A stretch of DNA of 64,000 nt from Lysinibacillus sphaericus (GCF_001629735.1 NZ_CP015224.1:930001-994000); one strand, 5' to 3'; shown: positions 18,374-28,171, counted from the stretch's first letter. The notes: generated from the letters alone by a model not told the origin. Numbers and translations: made by a program.

Positions 18374-19257
18374 TAGGATACCTCCTGTGGTAGCCGTTTT
18401 TTCTTCGGGGTATAGATCGTGTAGAAAATCCCGCCGAAGATGAATAAAATGCCCAATGTTTGCATAAAGTTCGGCATAAAATCAAGCAGCAGCATATCGA
18501 GTAAAATGGCCACTACAGGGTCGACGAATACTAAAACGGAAACTAGAATAGTAGTAAGACTGCGAATACTATCGAAAAATAAATAATATACAAATCCAGT
18601 ATGAATAAATCCTGTGCCTAGTATATAGAACCAATTGGTTGTAGTTAAACCTTCAAAGAGTGAGAAATCGATGAAGGGCAGTAGAATCAAAATGCCAACT
18701 GTTGTTTGAATATACGTTAAGGCATAGGAGCTAAGCTTTGTAATGGTCTTGCTTGTCAGCATGGTAAGAGCATAAAACACCGCTGACAATAAAGCCCAAA
18801 CAAATCCTGATTGCATAAATTCAGAGAAAGATACAAAGTTTTGAAGACCCATGATAAAAATACTACCGATAAAACAAGTAATAGTTGCCACAAGTGCTTG
18901 GATGGTCATTTTTTCTTTTAAAAAGATAGCGCCTAAAATTAAGACAAAGATAGGGGCTAAATTATAAATAGAAATGGCAATCGAAATAGACATTTCCTCA
19001 AAGGCTTTAAATAAAAATACCCAATTTAGTACTAAGAAAACGCCACAAATAATAGTTTGAATTACTTCTTTCTTCTCCCATTTTTCTGTTTTATGTCCAC
19101 CAGTGACGAGCCACAATCCTCCTAGAAAGAGGGTTGCACAAATACATCTAACAAAGACGAGCTCTGTTGCAGGAACTCCAGTATGAACAGTAAAAAAGCC
19201 GATGGAGCCAAAAAGTGCCATTGATACGGTTAGTTTAATGATGGCTGAAATGTTCAT
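18373..19257 (-). CDS. EamA/DMT family transporter
   Basis: A 294-residue polytopic membrane protein with about 10 hydrophobic segments in two EamA halves. Typical elements are FVRCICATLFLGGLWL and the motif LNWVFLFKAFEEMSISIA in the first half. The C-terminus is basic (TPKKKRLPQEVS), as expected for a cytoplasmic tail. DMT proteins export or exchange small metabolites. It is translationally coupled to the PfkB kinase gene downstream. Substrate unknown. Confidence 0.85.
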   Translation of the reverse strand: MNISAIIKLTVSMALFGSIGFFTVHTGVPATELVFVRCICATLFLGGLWLVTGGHKTEKWEKKEVIQTIICGVFLVLNWVFLFKAFEEMSISIAISIYNLAPIFVLILGAIFLKEKMTIQALVATITCFIGSIFIMGLQNFVSFSEFMQSGFVWALLSAVFYALTMLTSKTITKLSSYALTYIQTTVGILILLPFIDFSLFEGLTTTNWFYILGTGFIHTGFVYYLFFDSIRSLTTILVSVLVFVDPVVAILLDMLLLDFMPNFMQTLGILFIFGGIFYTIYTPKKKRLPQEVS

Positions 19258-19341
19258 ACAAAACCTTCTTTCTGTTTTTTAGTAAATGCGAAAAGGAAAG
19301 GGGATAATCCCTATCAGCATACTTTTTGCTATAGCATGACA

Positions 19342-20592
19342 TTATTCGCGAATTTGCCCATTGCCATATATAAAATATTTTGTAGAGGTGAGAGCAGGTA
19401 ATCCCATGGGGCCCCGCGCATGTAGCTTTTGTGTACTAATACCAATTTCTGCGCCATAGCCAAATTCAAAACCATCCGTGAAGCGGGTCGAGGCGTTATG
19501 ATAAACTGCAGCCGCATCAACATTAGTTAAAAACGTTTCCGCCACCAATAGATCTTCCGTTATAATAGCTTCAGAATGATTTGTCCCATAATGATGAATA
19601 TGCTCAATGGCCTCGTAAACATTTTCAACTAATTTAACGCTTATTTTTAAATCAAGGAACTCAGTCGCATAGTCTTCCTCAGTAGCTGGGAGCGCTCCAG
19701 AAAATGCCTCGCATACTCGCTCATCACCAATAATAGTAACACCTGCTTTATGGAGCGATGATAAAAGTTCCGTGCCATATGTTTTAAACCATACAGGGTG
19801 AATTAGTAAGCTTTCCGCAGCATTACAAACAGAAGGACGCTGTGTTTTGGCATTTAAACAAATTTTTTCTGCTTTTATGTAATCCGCCATTTGGTCCACA
19901 TATATATGACAATTGCCTGCACCTGTTTCTAATACAGGGACAGAAGCCTCTCGGACGACCAAGTCAATAAGAGCCTTGCCGCCTCGAGGTATTAATACAT
20001 CCAAGTACTCGTTTAAATGAAATAATTCTTTAGCGGTCTCACGGCTCGTATCCTCGATTAATTGGACAGCTTCTGTTGGTAGAGACGTCTTCGCCAATGC
20101 ACGATGAATACTTGCTACGAGAGCATTATTTGAAAACTTAGCAGATGAGCTCCCTCGTAAAATGACGGCATTTCCTGTTTTTAGGGCAAGTGTCGCGGCA
20201 TCAACCGTAACATTTGGTCTTGCCTCATAGATCATTCCAATGACACCAAGTGGGACCATGCGCTTTTCGATGTGTAGGCCATTACCTTTATCTATACGTT
20301 CGATAACTGTGCCAACTGGGTCCTTGAGAGAGACAAGTAAATGAATGGCATCAGCCATCGCTACTATGCGTTCTTCATTGAGCATGATGCGATCTAATGT
20401 AGAAGAGGGCATCCCCTGTTGCTCTCCATTGATAAGGTCTTTTGCATTTTCTTCTAAGATGTCTTGTTGGTCCATCAATAGCTGTTCAGCAATTTTAGTC
20501 AGCGCTTCATTTTTCTCACATGTAGTTTTAATATTTAACATATAGCTAGCGGCTTTGGCACATTTTCCCTTTTCTTGAATTTCACTTACCAT
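19342..20592 (-). CDS. proA: gamma-glutamyl phosphate reductase (proline biosynthesis)
   Basis: A 416-residue NADPH-dependent reductase that converts gamma-glutamyl phosphate to glutamate semialdehyde, the second step of proline synthesis. [14 protein letters not shown], the [14 protein letters not shown] segment and the catalytic-cysteine region [15 protein letters not shown] are plainly ProA. Ribosome site AAGGAGGTCTGAAC. It lies 12 bases after proB and shares its T-box leader. Confidence 0.95.
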   Translation of the reverse strand: MVSEIQEKGKCAKAASYMLNIKTTCEKNEALTKIAEQLLMDQQDILEENAKDLINGEQQGMPSSTLDRIMLNEERIVAMADAIHLLVSLKDPVGTVIERIDKGNGLHIEKRMVPLGVIGMIYEARPNVTVDAATLALKTGNAVILRGSSSAKFSNNALVASIHRALAKTSLPTEAVQLIEDTSRETAKELFHLNEYLDVLIPRGGKALIDLVVREASVPVLETGAGNCHIYVDQMADYIKAEKICLNAKTQRPSVCNAAESLLIHPVWFKTYGTELLSSLHKAGVTIIGDERVCEAFSGALPATEEDYATEFLDLKISVKLVENVYEAIEHIHHYGTNHSEAIITEDLLVAETFLTNVDAAAVYHNASTRFTDGFEFGYGAEIGISTQKLHARGPMGLPALTSTKYFIYGNGQIRE

Positions 20593-20604
20593 GTTCAGAC
20601 CTCC

Positions 20605-21699
20605 TTATTTAGTTTGAATTTTCAGCCATTTATCCCTGTGAATGACCTCAATCGGGCATTTCGATAATGTATTTGTCCGTTTGCCCATAGCGGACAAAAG
20701 TTCTTGTGATGAATACAGCACCTCACCACGTCCTAGTAAACCTTGTTCACAATACACTTCAACTACATCACCATTGTTAAAATCACCTTCAACCTGAAAA
20801 ACACCAGCAGGTAACAAGCTTTTGCCATTGACCATTAGTGCTTGTTCAGCACCTCTATCTATAAAAATTTTACCAGATATTTCCGCGAGTGCAATCCACT
20901 GTTTATGATTCTTTAACACGGCTAGGTCATCATGTCCGACATAAGTTCCATCACCACGCCCTGCTAAAATATCAACAAGCTTTTGAGCGCCATAACCTGT
21001 TCCGATAAAAACTTTAACTCCAGCCTGTAAAGCTGTACGGGCAGCCAGTAGCTTCGATGCCATGCCGCCTGTTCCAACCTTTGACCCTGTGCTGTCTGCA
21101 AAGTCTAACAAGTCGTCCGTGATGGACGTTAAATAATCAATTCGCTCTGCCTGAGGGTTTTTGCTAGGGTTGGCGTTATATAAGCCATTAATATCTGTTA
21201 ATATGATGAGTTGATCTGCATGAACAAGTCCACTAACAAGGGCAGACAGCATATCATTGTCGCCAAAGGTTAGCTCACTTATAGAAACGGTATCATTTTC
21301 ATTAATGATAGGTAGCATCGAGCGCTCAAGCAATTCCTCGAAAGTAGCATAGGCATTTTTATAGCATTCTTTTTTAGAAAAATCAGTGCGCGTCAGTAAA
21401 ATCTGAGCAGGCAATATATCATAAATACTAAATAATGCACTATACGATTGAATAAGTAAGCTTTGCCCTACAGCTGCTGCTGCCTGTTTGCCCTTTACCG
21501 TAACAGGACGAGCCGGGTAGCCAAGCTGTTTAAAACCTGCTGCTACTGCACCTGATGACACAAGTAATACATCATGTCCTTGTTTTTTCAACTCCGCGAT
21601 TGCCTGAACATGATCCATTAAACGAACTTTATCGATTTCGCCTTTTGCATTTGTTAAAGAGCTACTCCCAATCTTGACGACAATTCTCTTTTTTTCCAC
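20605..21699 (-). CDS. proB: glutamate 5-kinase (proline biosynthesis)
   Basis: A 364-residue enzyme phosphorylating glutamate in the first step of proline synthesis. The N-terminal kinase domain shows VVKIGSSSLT, LLVSSGAVAAG and NENDTVSI; the C-terminal part (about 275-355) is a PUA domain. The start is set at the GTG at 21699, 6-7 bases after GGAGGTAGT; a GTG at 21702 is a close alternative, and a longer reading from a TTG at 21720 lacks a ribosome site. A complete T-box leader stands immediately upstream, so expression should follow uncharged proline tRNA. Confidence 0.95.
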   Translation of the reverse strand: MEKKRIVVKIGSSSLTNAKGEIDKVRLMDHVQAIAELKKQGHDVLLVSSGAVAAGFKQLGYPARPVTVKGKQAAAAVGQSLLIQSYSALFSIYDILPAQILLTRTDFSKKECYKNAYATFEELLERSMLPIINENDTVSISELTFGDNDMLSALVSGLVHADQLIILTDINGLYNANPSKNPQAERIDYLTSITDDLLDFADSTGSKVGTGGMASKLLAARTALQAGVKVFIGTGYGAQKLVDILAGRGDGTYVGHDDLAVLKNHKQWIALAEISGKIFIDRGAEQALMVNGKSLLPAGVFQVEGDFNNGDVVEVYCEQGLLGRGEVLYSSQELLSAMGKRTNTLSKCPIEVIHRDKWLKIQTK

Positions 21700-21721
21700 C
21701 ACACTACCTCCAATTGTCAAA

Positions 21722-21960
21722 AATAAAAAACCCTTTTCATCCTAAAAAATTAGGACGAAAAGAGTTGCTTTCCGCGGTACCACCTACATTGAATATCGTG
21801 CGACATTCCACTTTCCTCATAACGCTAGAGACTGCGCCTAGTTTAGCTAGGACGATAGACGAAGTAGGTTCATTAGTCTTTTCTTGCACAATGTCTTGCA
21901 GCCGATGGACATCGTTCTCTGTTCAAGCAGATACTAATTACTGATCTTCGTTCGTTTTCT
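21722..21960 (-). promoter_or_regulatory. T-box leader (proline-specific) of proBA
   Basis: On the minus strand the leader holds the T-box sequence AGGTGGTACCGCGG (about 21774-21787) and a terminator stem (21731-21764, arms around CCTTTTCATCCTA and its partner) ending in a T-run. Stem I is closed by AACGAAG and CTTCGT. The specifier position just 5' of that closing strand reads GAA-CCT-A, i.e. codon CCU (21866-21868), for proline. Uncharged tRNA-Pro should stabilise the antiterminator and switch on proBA, as known for Bacillus proBA. Confidence 0.93.
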
Positions 21961-21989
21961 CATCATAAAGTTTTTCAACTATTGAGTAA

Positions 21990-22018
21990 AGAATGCACTA
22001 CTTCCAAAAGCCTGTCAA
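21990..22018 (-). promoter_or_regulatory. probable promoter of the proBA T-box leader
   Basis: Minus-strand TTGACA (22013-22018) and CATTCT (21990-21995) are 17 bases apart and lie about 30 bases before Stem I of the T-box. The -35 is perfect; the -10 is weak. Confidence 0.6.
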
Positions 22019-22086
22019 GATGATGAGGGAAATTACTTGAAAGTTTTGATAAATTGAGAAAAAAAGATAGAAAGGGCATGAATTTT

Positions 22087-22470
22087 TTATTTAAACCACC
22101 AAATGGCGATGAAAAGAGGGAGCATTGCTAGCAACATTACAAAGAAACTCCATAGTACTTGTTTTCCCGAGGACATGTTTTTTGGCTTTATGCTCATTTG
22201 TTCATAAAGCTTGTTAATGGCACGTTGTTCTTTCGCATAAAGCATTGCTTGAAATTCCTCGTAATCTTGAATATAGCTAGATGGTGGACGTGGACTAAAG
22301 CGTAAATCTCTAATAGAGTCCGTAATATCTATGTCATTCATCCAATAAGTGATTACAGGAGCTAAGCCTGTATTCTGTGTAGCTTTCACCTCAATGTCAT
22401 GGGACTTCATTTTATAGTACACCTCACCGTGCTCATCTTCATACAGTGAAACAATATCACTAACTGCCAC
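22087..22470 (-). CDS. uncharacterised tail-anchored membrane protein
   Basis: A 127-residue protein I do not recognise. The first 95 residues are hydrophilic and start AVSDIVSLYEDEHGEVYYK. Residues 105-125 (VLWSFFVMLLAMLPLFIAIWWF) form one C-terminal membrane helix, so the soluble part probably faces the cytoplasm. GAGGTG on the minus strand supports the start, and a TATAAT box about 50 bases upstream is a likely -10. It stands alone upstream of the proBA promoter. Confidence 0.65.
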   Translation of the reverse strand: MAVSDIVSLYEDEHGEVYYKMKSHDIEVKATQNTGLAPVITYWMNDIDITDSIRDLRFSPRPPSSYIQDYEEFQAMLYAKEQRAINKLYEQMSIKPKNMSSGKQVLWSFFVMLLAMLPLFIAIWWFK

Positions 22471-23028
22471 TAATAATCACCTCTTATTGAATTCATCTAT
22501 TGTATCATGAGTTTCTTCTATTATAATGGAATAAAGAAGAAAAGTGTTGTTTAAGCGAGCATTAATGGTGAAACGTATGTTCACGAAAAAAAATTAATAA
22601 AGTCATAAACTTACAGCTAAAGGCAAGTACGGCATGTAGTATAATGAAAATAGTTTGCTGAAAGCAGTGAAGGAAGGGCATTATTGGAGATTTCCATGAT
22701 GCAATGAGTCATTTCGATAAAGGAGACCCATTTACCTCGTAATCTTATTTTATATGATATAGAAAAGGGATAGTTTTTTCTTTGCATTGTTACCACAGTC
22801 TTCAATTCATCATTTGAACATATTGGGTTTTAAACGCTGATTTTGGGTATAGTATTTTTAGGTACAAGCATTATTAATATTTTTATTGTTTAGTATGATT
22901 GCAGGGAAAGTTAGATCCGTCATGATTGGAACGCCTGTGATGGCTAAGCAATTAATATGGTTCAAGGTATCCTCTTTACATTTATCGGGATACAGATTGC
23001 CATTAGCATAACAGTAGGAGGAATTCAC
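22471..23028. other. 558-base stretch without a convincing gene
   Basis: Apart from the promoter of the minus-strand gene (TATAAT around 22522-22527) nothing intact is visible. From about 22840 to 23025 the plus strand holds hydrophobic pieces in shifting frames (LGIVFLGTSIINIFIV, then FTFIGIQIAISITVGG), broken by stops. This may be a decayed small membrane-protein gene. The segment ends in the ribosome site GTAGGAGGAATTC of the next gene. Confidence 0.4.
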
Positions 23029-23826
23029 ATGGCTATTTTACATATAACTTTTAGCTTAGCAACCCAGGGTTCCATGAAGCTTGCTATACGCCAACATCTT
23101 TTGCAACGTAATGAATCAGTTTTAAGTGTTCATGATGATTTCTCTTTTGGACCTCTTCACAGCTTAGAAGAGCGCATAGTATGGTTAAACACTCATATTT
23201 TGAAGGATAATGAAGAACAGCAATTATACGTAGATATGTATGAAAGCTGGAAGAAAAAAATGGCCGAACTGCCATGTGATGTGGATGTTTGGGTTTGGTA
23301 TAGTCAAAATACACATGAACAGATTGGTCTACGCTATGTTATGAGTGAGTTTATTCATAAATGTAGCATGGTTTATGGGATTGACGTAACAGATGGACTG
23401 AAGCAAATTCAACCTCATCTCGATATTCGTCATACAGGAGAGCTTTCCTCAGAAATGCTGATGAAGCTTCGTCCTTACGCAAAACGATTTTCAGTTCAGG
23501 AATGTCAACAGCTTGCCAAGGAATGGGAAGACCTTAAAGAGCATTCAAGTCCACTCCGATTGTGGAAAGAGGGTATTGTACATGTCGAGGAAGATGCACT
23601 GGATACGCTCATCATTGCCAGTGTGAAGGATTTGCATGTACAATATAATGAAGAATGGCTTTTACTTATGCCTATAATCAGTACTATTAGTGTTGCCTTG
23701 GATGATTATATTAGTGATGAATTCATGATGAAACGAATAATGACTATGATTGAGCAAGGCTACTTGCAGATAGAAGGAGATTTAACGGATTTTCATTCCT
23801 GTAGGGTGAAGTATATAGACGTATAA
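23029..23826 (+). CDS. DUF1835 (plus DUF3658) domain protein
   Basis: A 265-residue soluble protein. The N-terminal domain ILHITFSLATQGSMKLAI followed by SVHDDFSFGPL (about 35-45) is typical of DUF1835, and the C-terminal half (about 150-265, with LRLWKEGIVHVEEDALD) fits the DUF3658 partner. No enzyme activity is established for the family as far as I know. ATG 23029 follows AGGAGGAATTCAC; an earlier in-frame GTG has no ribosome site. A terminator follows, shared with the convergent LysR gene. Confidence 0.75.
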   Translation: MAILHITFSLATQGSMKLAIRQHLLQRNESVLSVHDDFSFGPLHSLEERIVWLNTHILKDNEEQQLYVDMYESWKKKMAELPCDVDVWVWYSQNTHEQIGLRYVMSEFIHKCSMVYGIDVTDGLKQIQPHLDIRHTGELSSEMLMKLRPYAKRFSVQECQQLAKEWEDLKEHSSPLRLWKEGIVHVEEDALDTLIIASVKDLHVQYNEEWLLLMPIISTISVALDDYISDEFMMKRIMTMIEQGYLQIEGDLTDFHSCRVKYIDV

Positions 23827-23829
23827 TAA

Positions 23830-23864
23830 AAAGCGGTAGGCTGCATTGGGCAACCTACCGCTTT
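23830..23864. terminator. bidirectional hairpin between DUF1835 and LysR genes
   Basis: Perfect 11-bp arms AAAGCGGTAGG and CCTACCGCTTT between two convergent genes. The tails are short, but the position and strength of the stem support a shared terminator. Confidence 0.75.
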
Positions 23865-24768
23865 AGCTTTCCTGAGAGGGAGGAGCCATTTTCTTTTCAT
23901 AAAAATCAAAGACAAATTGTTGGAATTGGCGTGCAGATGGGGACAAATAACGATTGTCAATCCAGGCCATGCCAATAATACGTTCACAAACCATATCCTC
24001 TACATGGATTTTGACGATTTTTTTCGGATTCAAATCCTCATCATCAGGAAGCAATGATACCCCGAGTCCTGCACCCACAAAACCTGCAATGGTAGAAACC
24101 TCATCACCTTCATAAGAGATTTTTGGCTTAATGCCCGCAGCATGTAACAAGCGATCAGCTGAGCGGCGGAGGGCATACCCCTTTTTCATAAGCACAAAGT
24201 TCTCATGTTCCAATTCTTTCATTTTTATGCTTTTGCGATGGGCAAGAGGATGATCAATCGGAACCATAATAAATAACTCATCTCGCCATAGCTCCTTCCA
24301 GCTAACGGGAGGCTCTGTATCAATCGCTGCTAGTAAGCATAGGTCTAATTCGCCAGCAAGCAATTGCTTTAACTGAGAATGTGAGTAATTTTGTGTGAAA
24401 TGAAAACGGATATGGGGGTGCTTCTGACGAAAAGCACGAATTAAGTCTGGTACAATACTAGTCCCAAGAGTGTGTAAAAAACCGAGTGACACATCCCCAA
24501 GCTCCGGATTATTAAGCTCTTGTAATTCTAATACTGCTTTCTCGTATTCTTTACGCATTCGTTGTACACGATATAAGAAAAGTTCACCATAGCGATTGAG
24601 CATTATGGAACGCCCCTGCCTATCAAAAAGCGGGACACCTAGTTCTTCCTCCAGCTTTGAAATTGAACGGCTTAACGCTGGCTGTGAAATTGCCAATGCC
24701 TCGGCAGCACGTGTCATATGTTCTAACTTTGCAACGGTTACAAAATATTCTAATTGTTGCCACTCCAT
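23863..24768 (-). CDS. LysR family transcriptional regulator
   Basis: A 301-residue regulator. The N-terminal winged helix reads MEWQQLEYFVTVAKLEHMTRAAEA (residues 1-24 region), with ISQPALSRSISKLEEELG as the recognition helix (about 28-45). The rest is the periplasmic-binding-like effector domain (VSLGFLHTLGTSIVP onward), closest in style to CynR/GltC-type proteins. No obvious target stands next to it; the divergent esterase gene at 25053 is the nearest. Ligand unknown. Confidence 0.85.
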   Translation of the reverse strand: MEWQQLEYFVTVAKLEHMTRAAEALAISQPALSRSISKLEEELGVPLFDRQGRSIMLNRYGELFLYRVQRMRKEYEKAVLELQELNNPELGDVSLGFLHTLGTSIVPDLIRAFRQKHPHIRFHFTQNYSHSQLKQLLAGELDLCLLAAIDTEPPVSWKELWRDELFIMVPIDHPLAHRKSIKMKELEHENFVLMKKGYALRRSADRLLHAAGIKPKISYEGDEVSTIAGFVGAGLGVSLLPDDEDLNPKKIVKIHVEDMVCERIIGMAWIDNRYLSPSARQFQQFVFDFYEKKMAPPSQES

Positions 24769-24972
24769 TTTTTCACCTCTATTCTCGTAATTTTTAAGTT
24801 AACTGCATTATAACGGGAAACAAAGAGGAAGTATAGGTGGCAAAAACTTTTTAAACAGACGTCGCTTTTAATTAGAAGAATGGAAAAGTTAAGTAGCAGA
24901 AAGTGTGATAGTACAGGTGTTAAGTTGACATCATTCATGCATGGTAGACATTGATTTGATAAAAACTATAAA

Positions 24973-25002
24973 TTGTACATTATGAATAAAGGGTGTTAAG
25001 AT
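24973..25002 (+). promoter_or_regulatory. probable promoter of the carboxylesterase gene
   Basis: TTGTAC (24973-24978) and TAAGAT (24997-25002) are 18 bases apart and about 50 bases upstream of the start codon. Both boxes are 4-5 of 6 matches to the vegetative consensus. Confidence 0.5.
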
Positions 25003-25052
25003 AGACACATAAAATACACAATTAATAATTTCCGTGAAGGGGATATCCTAAA

Positions 25053-25805
25053 ATGAAGTTAACAAAGCCACAACCTCTAACAATTGAGGGAGGCAAAAAA
25101 GCCGTACTATTATTGCATGGATTCACAGGTAGCACAAAAGATGTGAAAAAGCTAGGAGAATTTTTATCTCAACGAGGTTATACCGTTCATGCACCGATTT
25201 ATAGTGGGCACGGAGTAGAACCAGAAGCACTATTAGAAACGAAACCAGAAGACTGGTGGAACGATGTTGTAGAAGGATATAACTTCCTTCAAAGTAAAGG
25301 CTATGAAGAGATCGCAGTTGTTGGCATTTCACTTGGTGGTGTTTTCTCACTGAAGGTTGCAGAGACATTTCCAGTAAAAGCATGTGTAGCGATGTGTGCA
25401 CCGATTACACGAGATAACTCAAAAGGCTTATTTACACGTTTGTACCACTATGCTCGTTTATATAAACATTTCGAAAATAAATCAAAAGATCAAATTATTT
25501 CAGAATTACATGAATTACGTATTTCTCCAAAAGATTCATTAGATGGTGTAACACGTTTAACGACTGAAACACGAGATGATTTATCAACGATTAAAGCTCC
25601 AACATTAGTACTACAAGGGTCATTGGATGATGAGCTTTATCAGGAAAGTGCACCTTTCATTTTAAATACTGTAGAAACTGATGACAAAGAAATCATTTGG
25701 TATGAAAATTCAGGTCATATAATTACGTTGGATAAAGAACGTGATAAAGTATATGAAGATGTTTATAAATTTTTAGATCATATTGAGTGGTCAGTTGCAA
25801 ATTAA
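25053..25805 (+). CDS. carboxylesterase (Est30-like alpha/beta hydrolase)
   Basis: A 250-residue serine hydrolase. The oxyanion region LLLHGFTGS (about 19-27), nucleophile elbow GISLGG (about 92-97, Ser94), an Asp in QGSLDDELY (about 192-196) and the His in ENSGHIITLD (about 222) complete the triad, as in the Bacillus/Geobacillus monoacylglycerol-lipase-like carboxylesterases. It cleaves short-chain esters in the cytoplasm. Ribosome site AAGGGGATATCC. Monocistronic, with a strong terminator after it. Confidence 0.9.
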   Translation: MKLTKPQPLTIEGGKKAVLLLHGFTGSTKDVKKLGEFLSQRGYTVHAPIYSGHGVEPEALLETKPEDWWNDVVEGYNFLQSKGYEEIAVVGISLGGVFSLKVAETFPVKACVAMCAPITRDNSKGLFTRLYHYARLYKHFENKSKDQIISELHELRISPKDSLDGVTRLTTETRDDLSTIKAPTLVLQGSLDDELYQESAPFILNTVETDDKEIIWYENSGHIITLDKERDKVYEDVYKFLDHIEWSVAN

Positions 25806-25809
25806 GGAG

Positions 25810-25838
25810 GGGCTGTCAGAGGACAGCTCTTTTTTTTG
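25810..25838 (+). terminator. intrinsic terminator after the carboxylesterase gene
   Basis: Stem GGGCTGTC/GACAGCTC with a 4-base loop and a run of eight or more T. Confidence 0.9.
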
Positions 25839-25971
25839 TACTAAGTTTACTATATTCAAAAAAACTATTGTAATTATAATAAATGCTTGATAACATAATT
25901 GAATTGTAATGAAAAATCATTCGATTAAAATAATTTGCTATAGTTAAAAACTTCTAAGGAGCACATCAATT

Positions 25972-27312
25972 ATGCAACAAAAAATACCTTTCTCAACCTA
26001 TGCAGTCATCGGCACTATGTTATTCGGTCTGTATTTTGGAGCAGGGAACCTTATCTTTCCAATCCAATTAGGTCAACTAGCAGGGACCAATTTTTGGCTT
26101 GGGTTAATCGGATTTTTAGTCACGGCTATCGGTCTACCATTTTTAGGAATTTTAGCGATTGGCTTATCAGGTAGTAACGGTTTGCGCGATCTAGCGAGCC
26201 GTGTTCACCCCATCTTCGGTATTGTCTTTTCACTAGCCCTTTACTTAACAATTGGCCCGTTTTTTGCCATTCCACGTACTGCGACTGTACCATTTGTAGT
26301 GGGCTTTGAGCCTTATATTCAAGCACAGCATGTTACATTATTGCTGGCCGTGTTTAGCTTCATTTTTTTCGCCATCGTTTATTATTTTTCGTTAAATCCA
26401 GCGAAAATTATGGATTACATTGGTAAATATTTAACACCAGCCTTTTTAATTGTATTATTCATTTTAATTATTACGAGTATCGTAAAGCCAATGGGGGATT
26501 TCCAACAACCAATGGGCGATTATATAGATGCTGCCTTTATGACAGGCTTTAAAGAGGGCTATAATACGATGGATGCTTTAGCTTCCCTTGCTTTCGGGAT
26601 TGTGGTCATTAATGCAATTAAAAGTGCAGGCATTTCCGATCGAAAGGAAATAGCGAAGGCGACATGGACGTCAGGTATATTTGCAATGGCCTTAATGATG
26701 CTTATTTATGGCCTGATTACGTATATGGGCGCTTCCAGTATTTCTGCGGTAGGTACCTTTGATAATGGGGGATTAATTTTTTCCGCAGTGGCAGATCATT
26801 ATTTCGGTTCGTTCGGTGCTATTTTATTAGCCGTTATCATTGTGCTCGCTTGTTTAAAGACAAGTATCGGCTTAATCACTTCATGTAGTGAATTCTTCCA
26901 TGAAGTGTTTCCGAAAGTAAGCTATAAATGGTTTGTCTTTTTATTGTGTCTCGTATCCTTTGTCATTGCCAACTTCGGATTAAACAATATTATACAATTC
27001 GCCATCCCAGTGCTGATGTTCCTATATCCACTTGCGATTGTTTTAATTTTACTGGCTCTTAGCTCATCGTACTTTCACAATAAGCAAGCGGTGTATGCCA
27101 TCGCCATGATTTTCACATTTTTCATTAGCGTAATTGACGGCTATAAAGCTTTAGTGGCAAGTATACCTGAAGCACAATTACGTGTATTGGATGCTGTAGA
27201 GAAGGCTTATTCATCAATCTTACCATTTTATGATATTGGGTTAGGGTGGATATTGCCAGCAATCATTGGAGCAATACTTGGAGCTCTAATTCCTTCTAAA
27301 AAAGTAATATAA
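25972..27312 (+). CDS. brnQ: branched-chain amino acid carrier (LIVCS family)
   Basis: A 446-residue membrane protein with about 12 hydrophobic segments. The N-terminal GLYFGAGNLIFPIQLGQLAG is the hallmark of BrnQ carriers, which take up leucine, isoleucine and valine with sodium or protons. AKIMDYIGKYLTPAFL and the segment around GEYNTMDALASLAFGIVVI-like residues (seen as NTMDALASLAFGIVVIN) fit the family. Ribosome site AAGGAGCACATC. It stands alone and converges on an SDR gene across a terminator. Confidence 0.92.
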   Translation: MQQKIPFSTYAVIGTMLFGLYFGAGNLIFPIQLGQLAGTNFWLGLIGFLVTAIGLPFLGILAIGLSGSNGLRDLASRVHPIFGIVFSLALYLTIGPFFAIPRTATVPFVVGFEPYIQAQHVTLLLAVFSFIFFAIVYYFSLNPAKIMDYIGKYLTPAFLIVLFILIITSIVKPMGDFQQPMGDYIDAAFMTGFKEGYNTMDALASLAFGIVVINAIKSAGISDRKEIAKATWTSGIFAMALMMLIYGLITYMGASSISAVGTFDNGGLIFSAVADHYFGSFGAILLAVIIVLACLKTSIGLITSCSEFFHEVFPKVSYKWFVFLLCLVSFVIANFGLNNIIQFAIPVLMFLYPLAIVLILLALSSSYFHNKQAVYAIAMIFTFFISVIDGYKALVASIPEAQLRVLDAVEKAYSSILPFYDIGLGWILPAIIGAILGALIPSKKVI

Positions 27313-27321
27313 TAATAAAGA

Positions 27322-27358
27322 AGCACGCACAGAAAATGATAGCTGTGCGTGCTGTTTT
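27322..27358. terminator. terminator between brnQ and a convergent SDR gene
   Basis: Perfect 11-bp arms AGCACGCACAG and CTGTGCGTGCT with a 10-base loop, followed by GTTTT on the plus strand. Confidence 0.85.
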
Positions 27359-27364
27359 ACTATA

Positions 27365-28123
27365 TTAGTAAGCTGTCCAGCCACCATCTACCGCAATAAC
27401 TTGCCCGTTCACAAAGCTTGCTTCATCAGAGCCAAGGAAAATAGCTAATTGGGCAATTTCCTCAGGTTGACCAGCACGAGGATTAATCGATAAACCAAGT
27501 GATTGGCGTGCTGCACCTGTTTGACTCATATTTGTCATGGAAGAGGCGATATTCGTCATAACTGCCCCTGGTGCAATACCATTACAGCGAATATTTTTAT
27601 CCGCATACATAAAGGCTGTATTTTTAGTTAATCCAACAACGGCATGTTTAGACGCAGTGTAAGCAGCTCCTGCTCGTGCACCATATAAGCCACCAGCGGA
27701 AATATTATTGACAAAGACACCATGTCCTTGGGCGAGGAAAATGTCTGTTGCCATACGCATGGAGCGCATCACGGCTGTTGTATTAACCGCAAATACTTTA
27801 TCCCAACGTTCATCAGAAATTTCCCCGACTGGCTCCATACCATCCATGATACCGGCGTTATTGACTAAAATATCTAATTGACCAAAGTACCTTTTTGTTT
27901 CATCAAATAAACGTTGTAAGTCTTCTGTTGATGCGACATTTGTTTGAATGGCAAAAGCTGTACCCCCAGCCGCTTGAATGCCTTCCACCACAGCTTGGGC
28001 ACCTTCTATATTTAAATCTGAAACGACAACCTTAGCACCCTCTTTTGCATAAACCTCTGCTATAGCTTTCCCCATACCTGAAGCTGCACCTGTGACTATG
28101 GCTACTTTACCTTCTAATCTCAT
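27365..28123 (-). CDS. short-chain dehydrogenase/reductase (FabG-like)
   Basis: A 252-residue classical SDR: TGAASGMGKA near residue 12, NNAG at about 87-90, and a catalytic Tyr/Lys in AYTASKHAVVG (about 152-162). The ending AVDGGWTAY is typical. It is read away from the TetR gene at 28278 and probably repressed by it through the palindrome at 28158-28171. The substrate is unknown; these enzymes oxidise or reduce a hydroxyl/ketone with NAD(P). Confidence 0.88.
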   Translation of the reverse strand: MRLEGKVAIVTGAASGMGKAIAEVYAKEGAKVVVSDLNIEGAQAVVEGIQAAGGTAFAIQTNVASTEDLQRLFDETKRYFGQLDILVNNAGIMDGMEPVGEISDERWDKVFAVNTTAVMRSMRMATDIFLAQGHGVFVNNISAGGLYGARAGAAYTASKHAVVGLTKNTAFMYADKNIRCNGIAPGAVMTNIASSMTNMSQTGAARQSLGLSINPRAGQPEEIAQLAIFLGSDEASFVNGQVIAVDGGWTAY

Positions 28124-28157
28124 CTCAAAGACCTCCTCATACTATTTTTTTAGATAT

Positions 28158-28171
28158 TGAACATCTGTTCA
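28158..28171. promoter_or_regulatory. 6-2-6 palindrome, likely TetR operator
   Basis: TGAACATCTGTTCA has perfect 6-base arms around TC. It lies between the divergent SDR and TetR genes, 35 bases from the SDR start. Confidence 0.55.
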
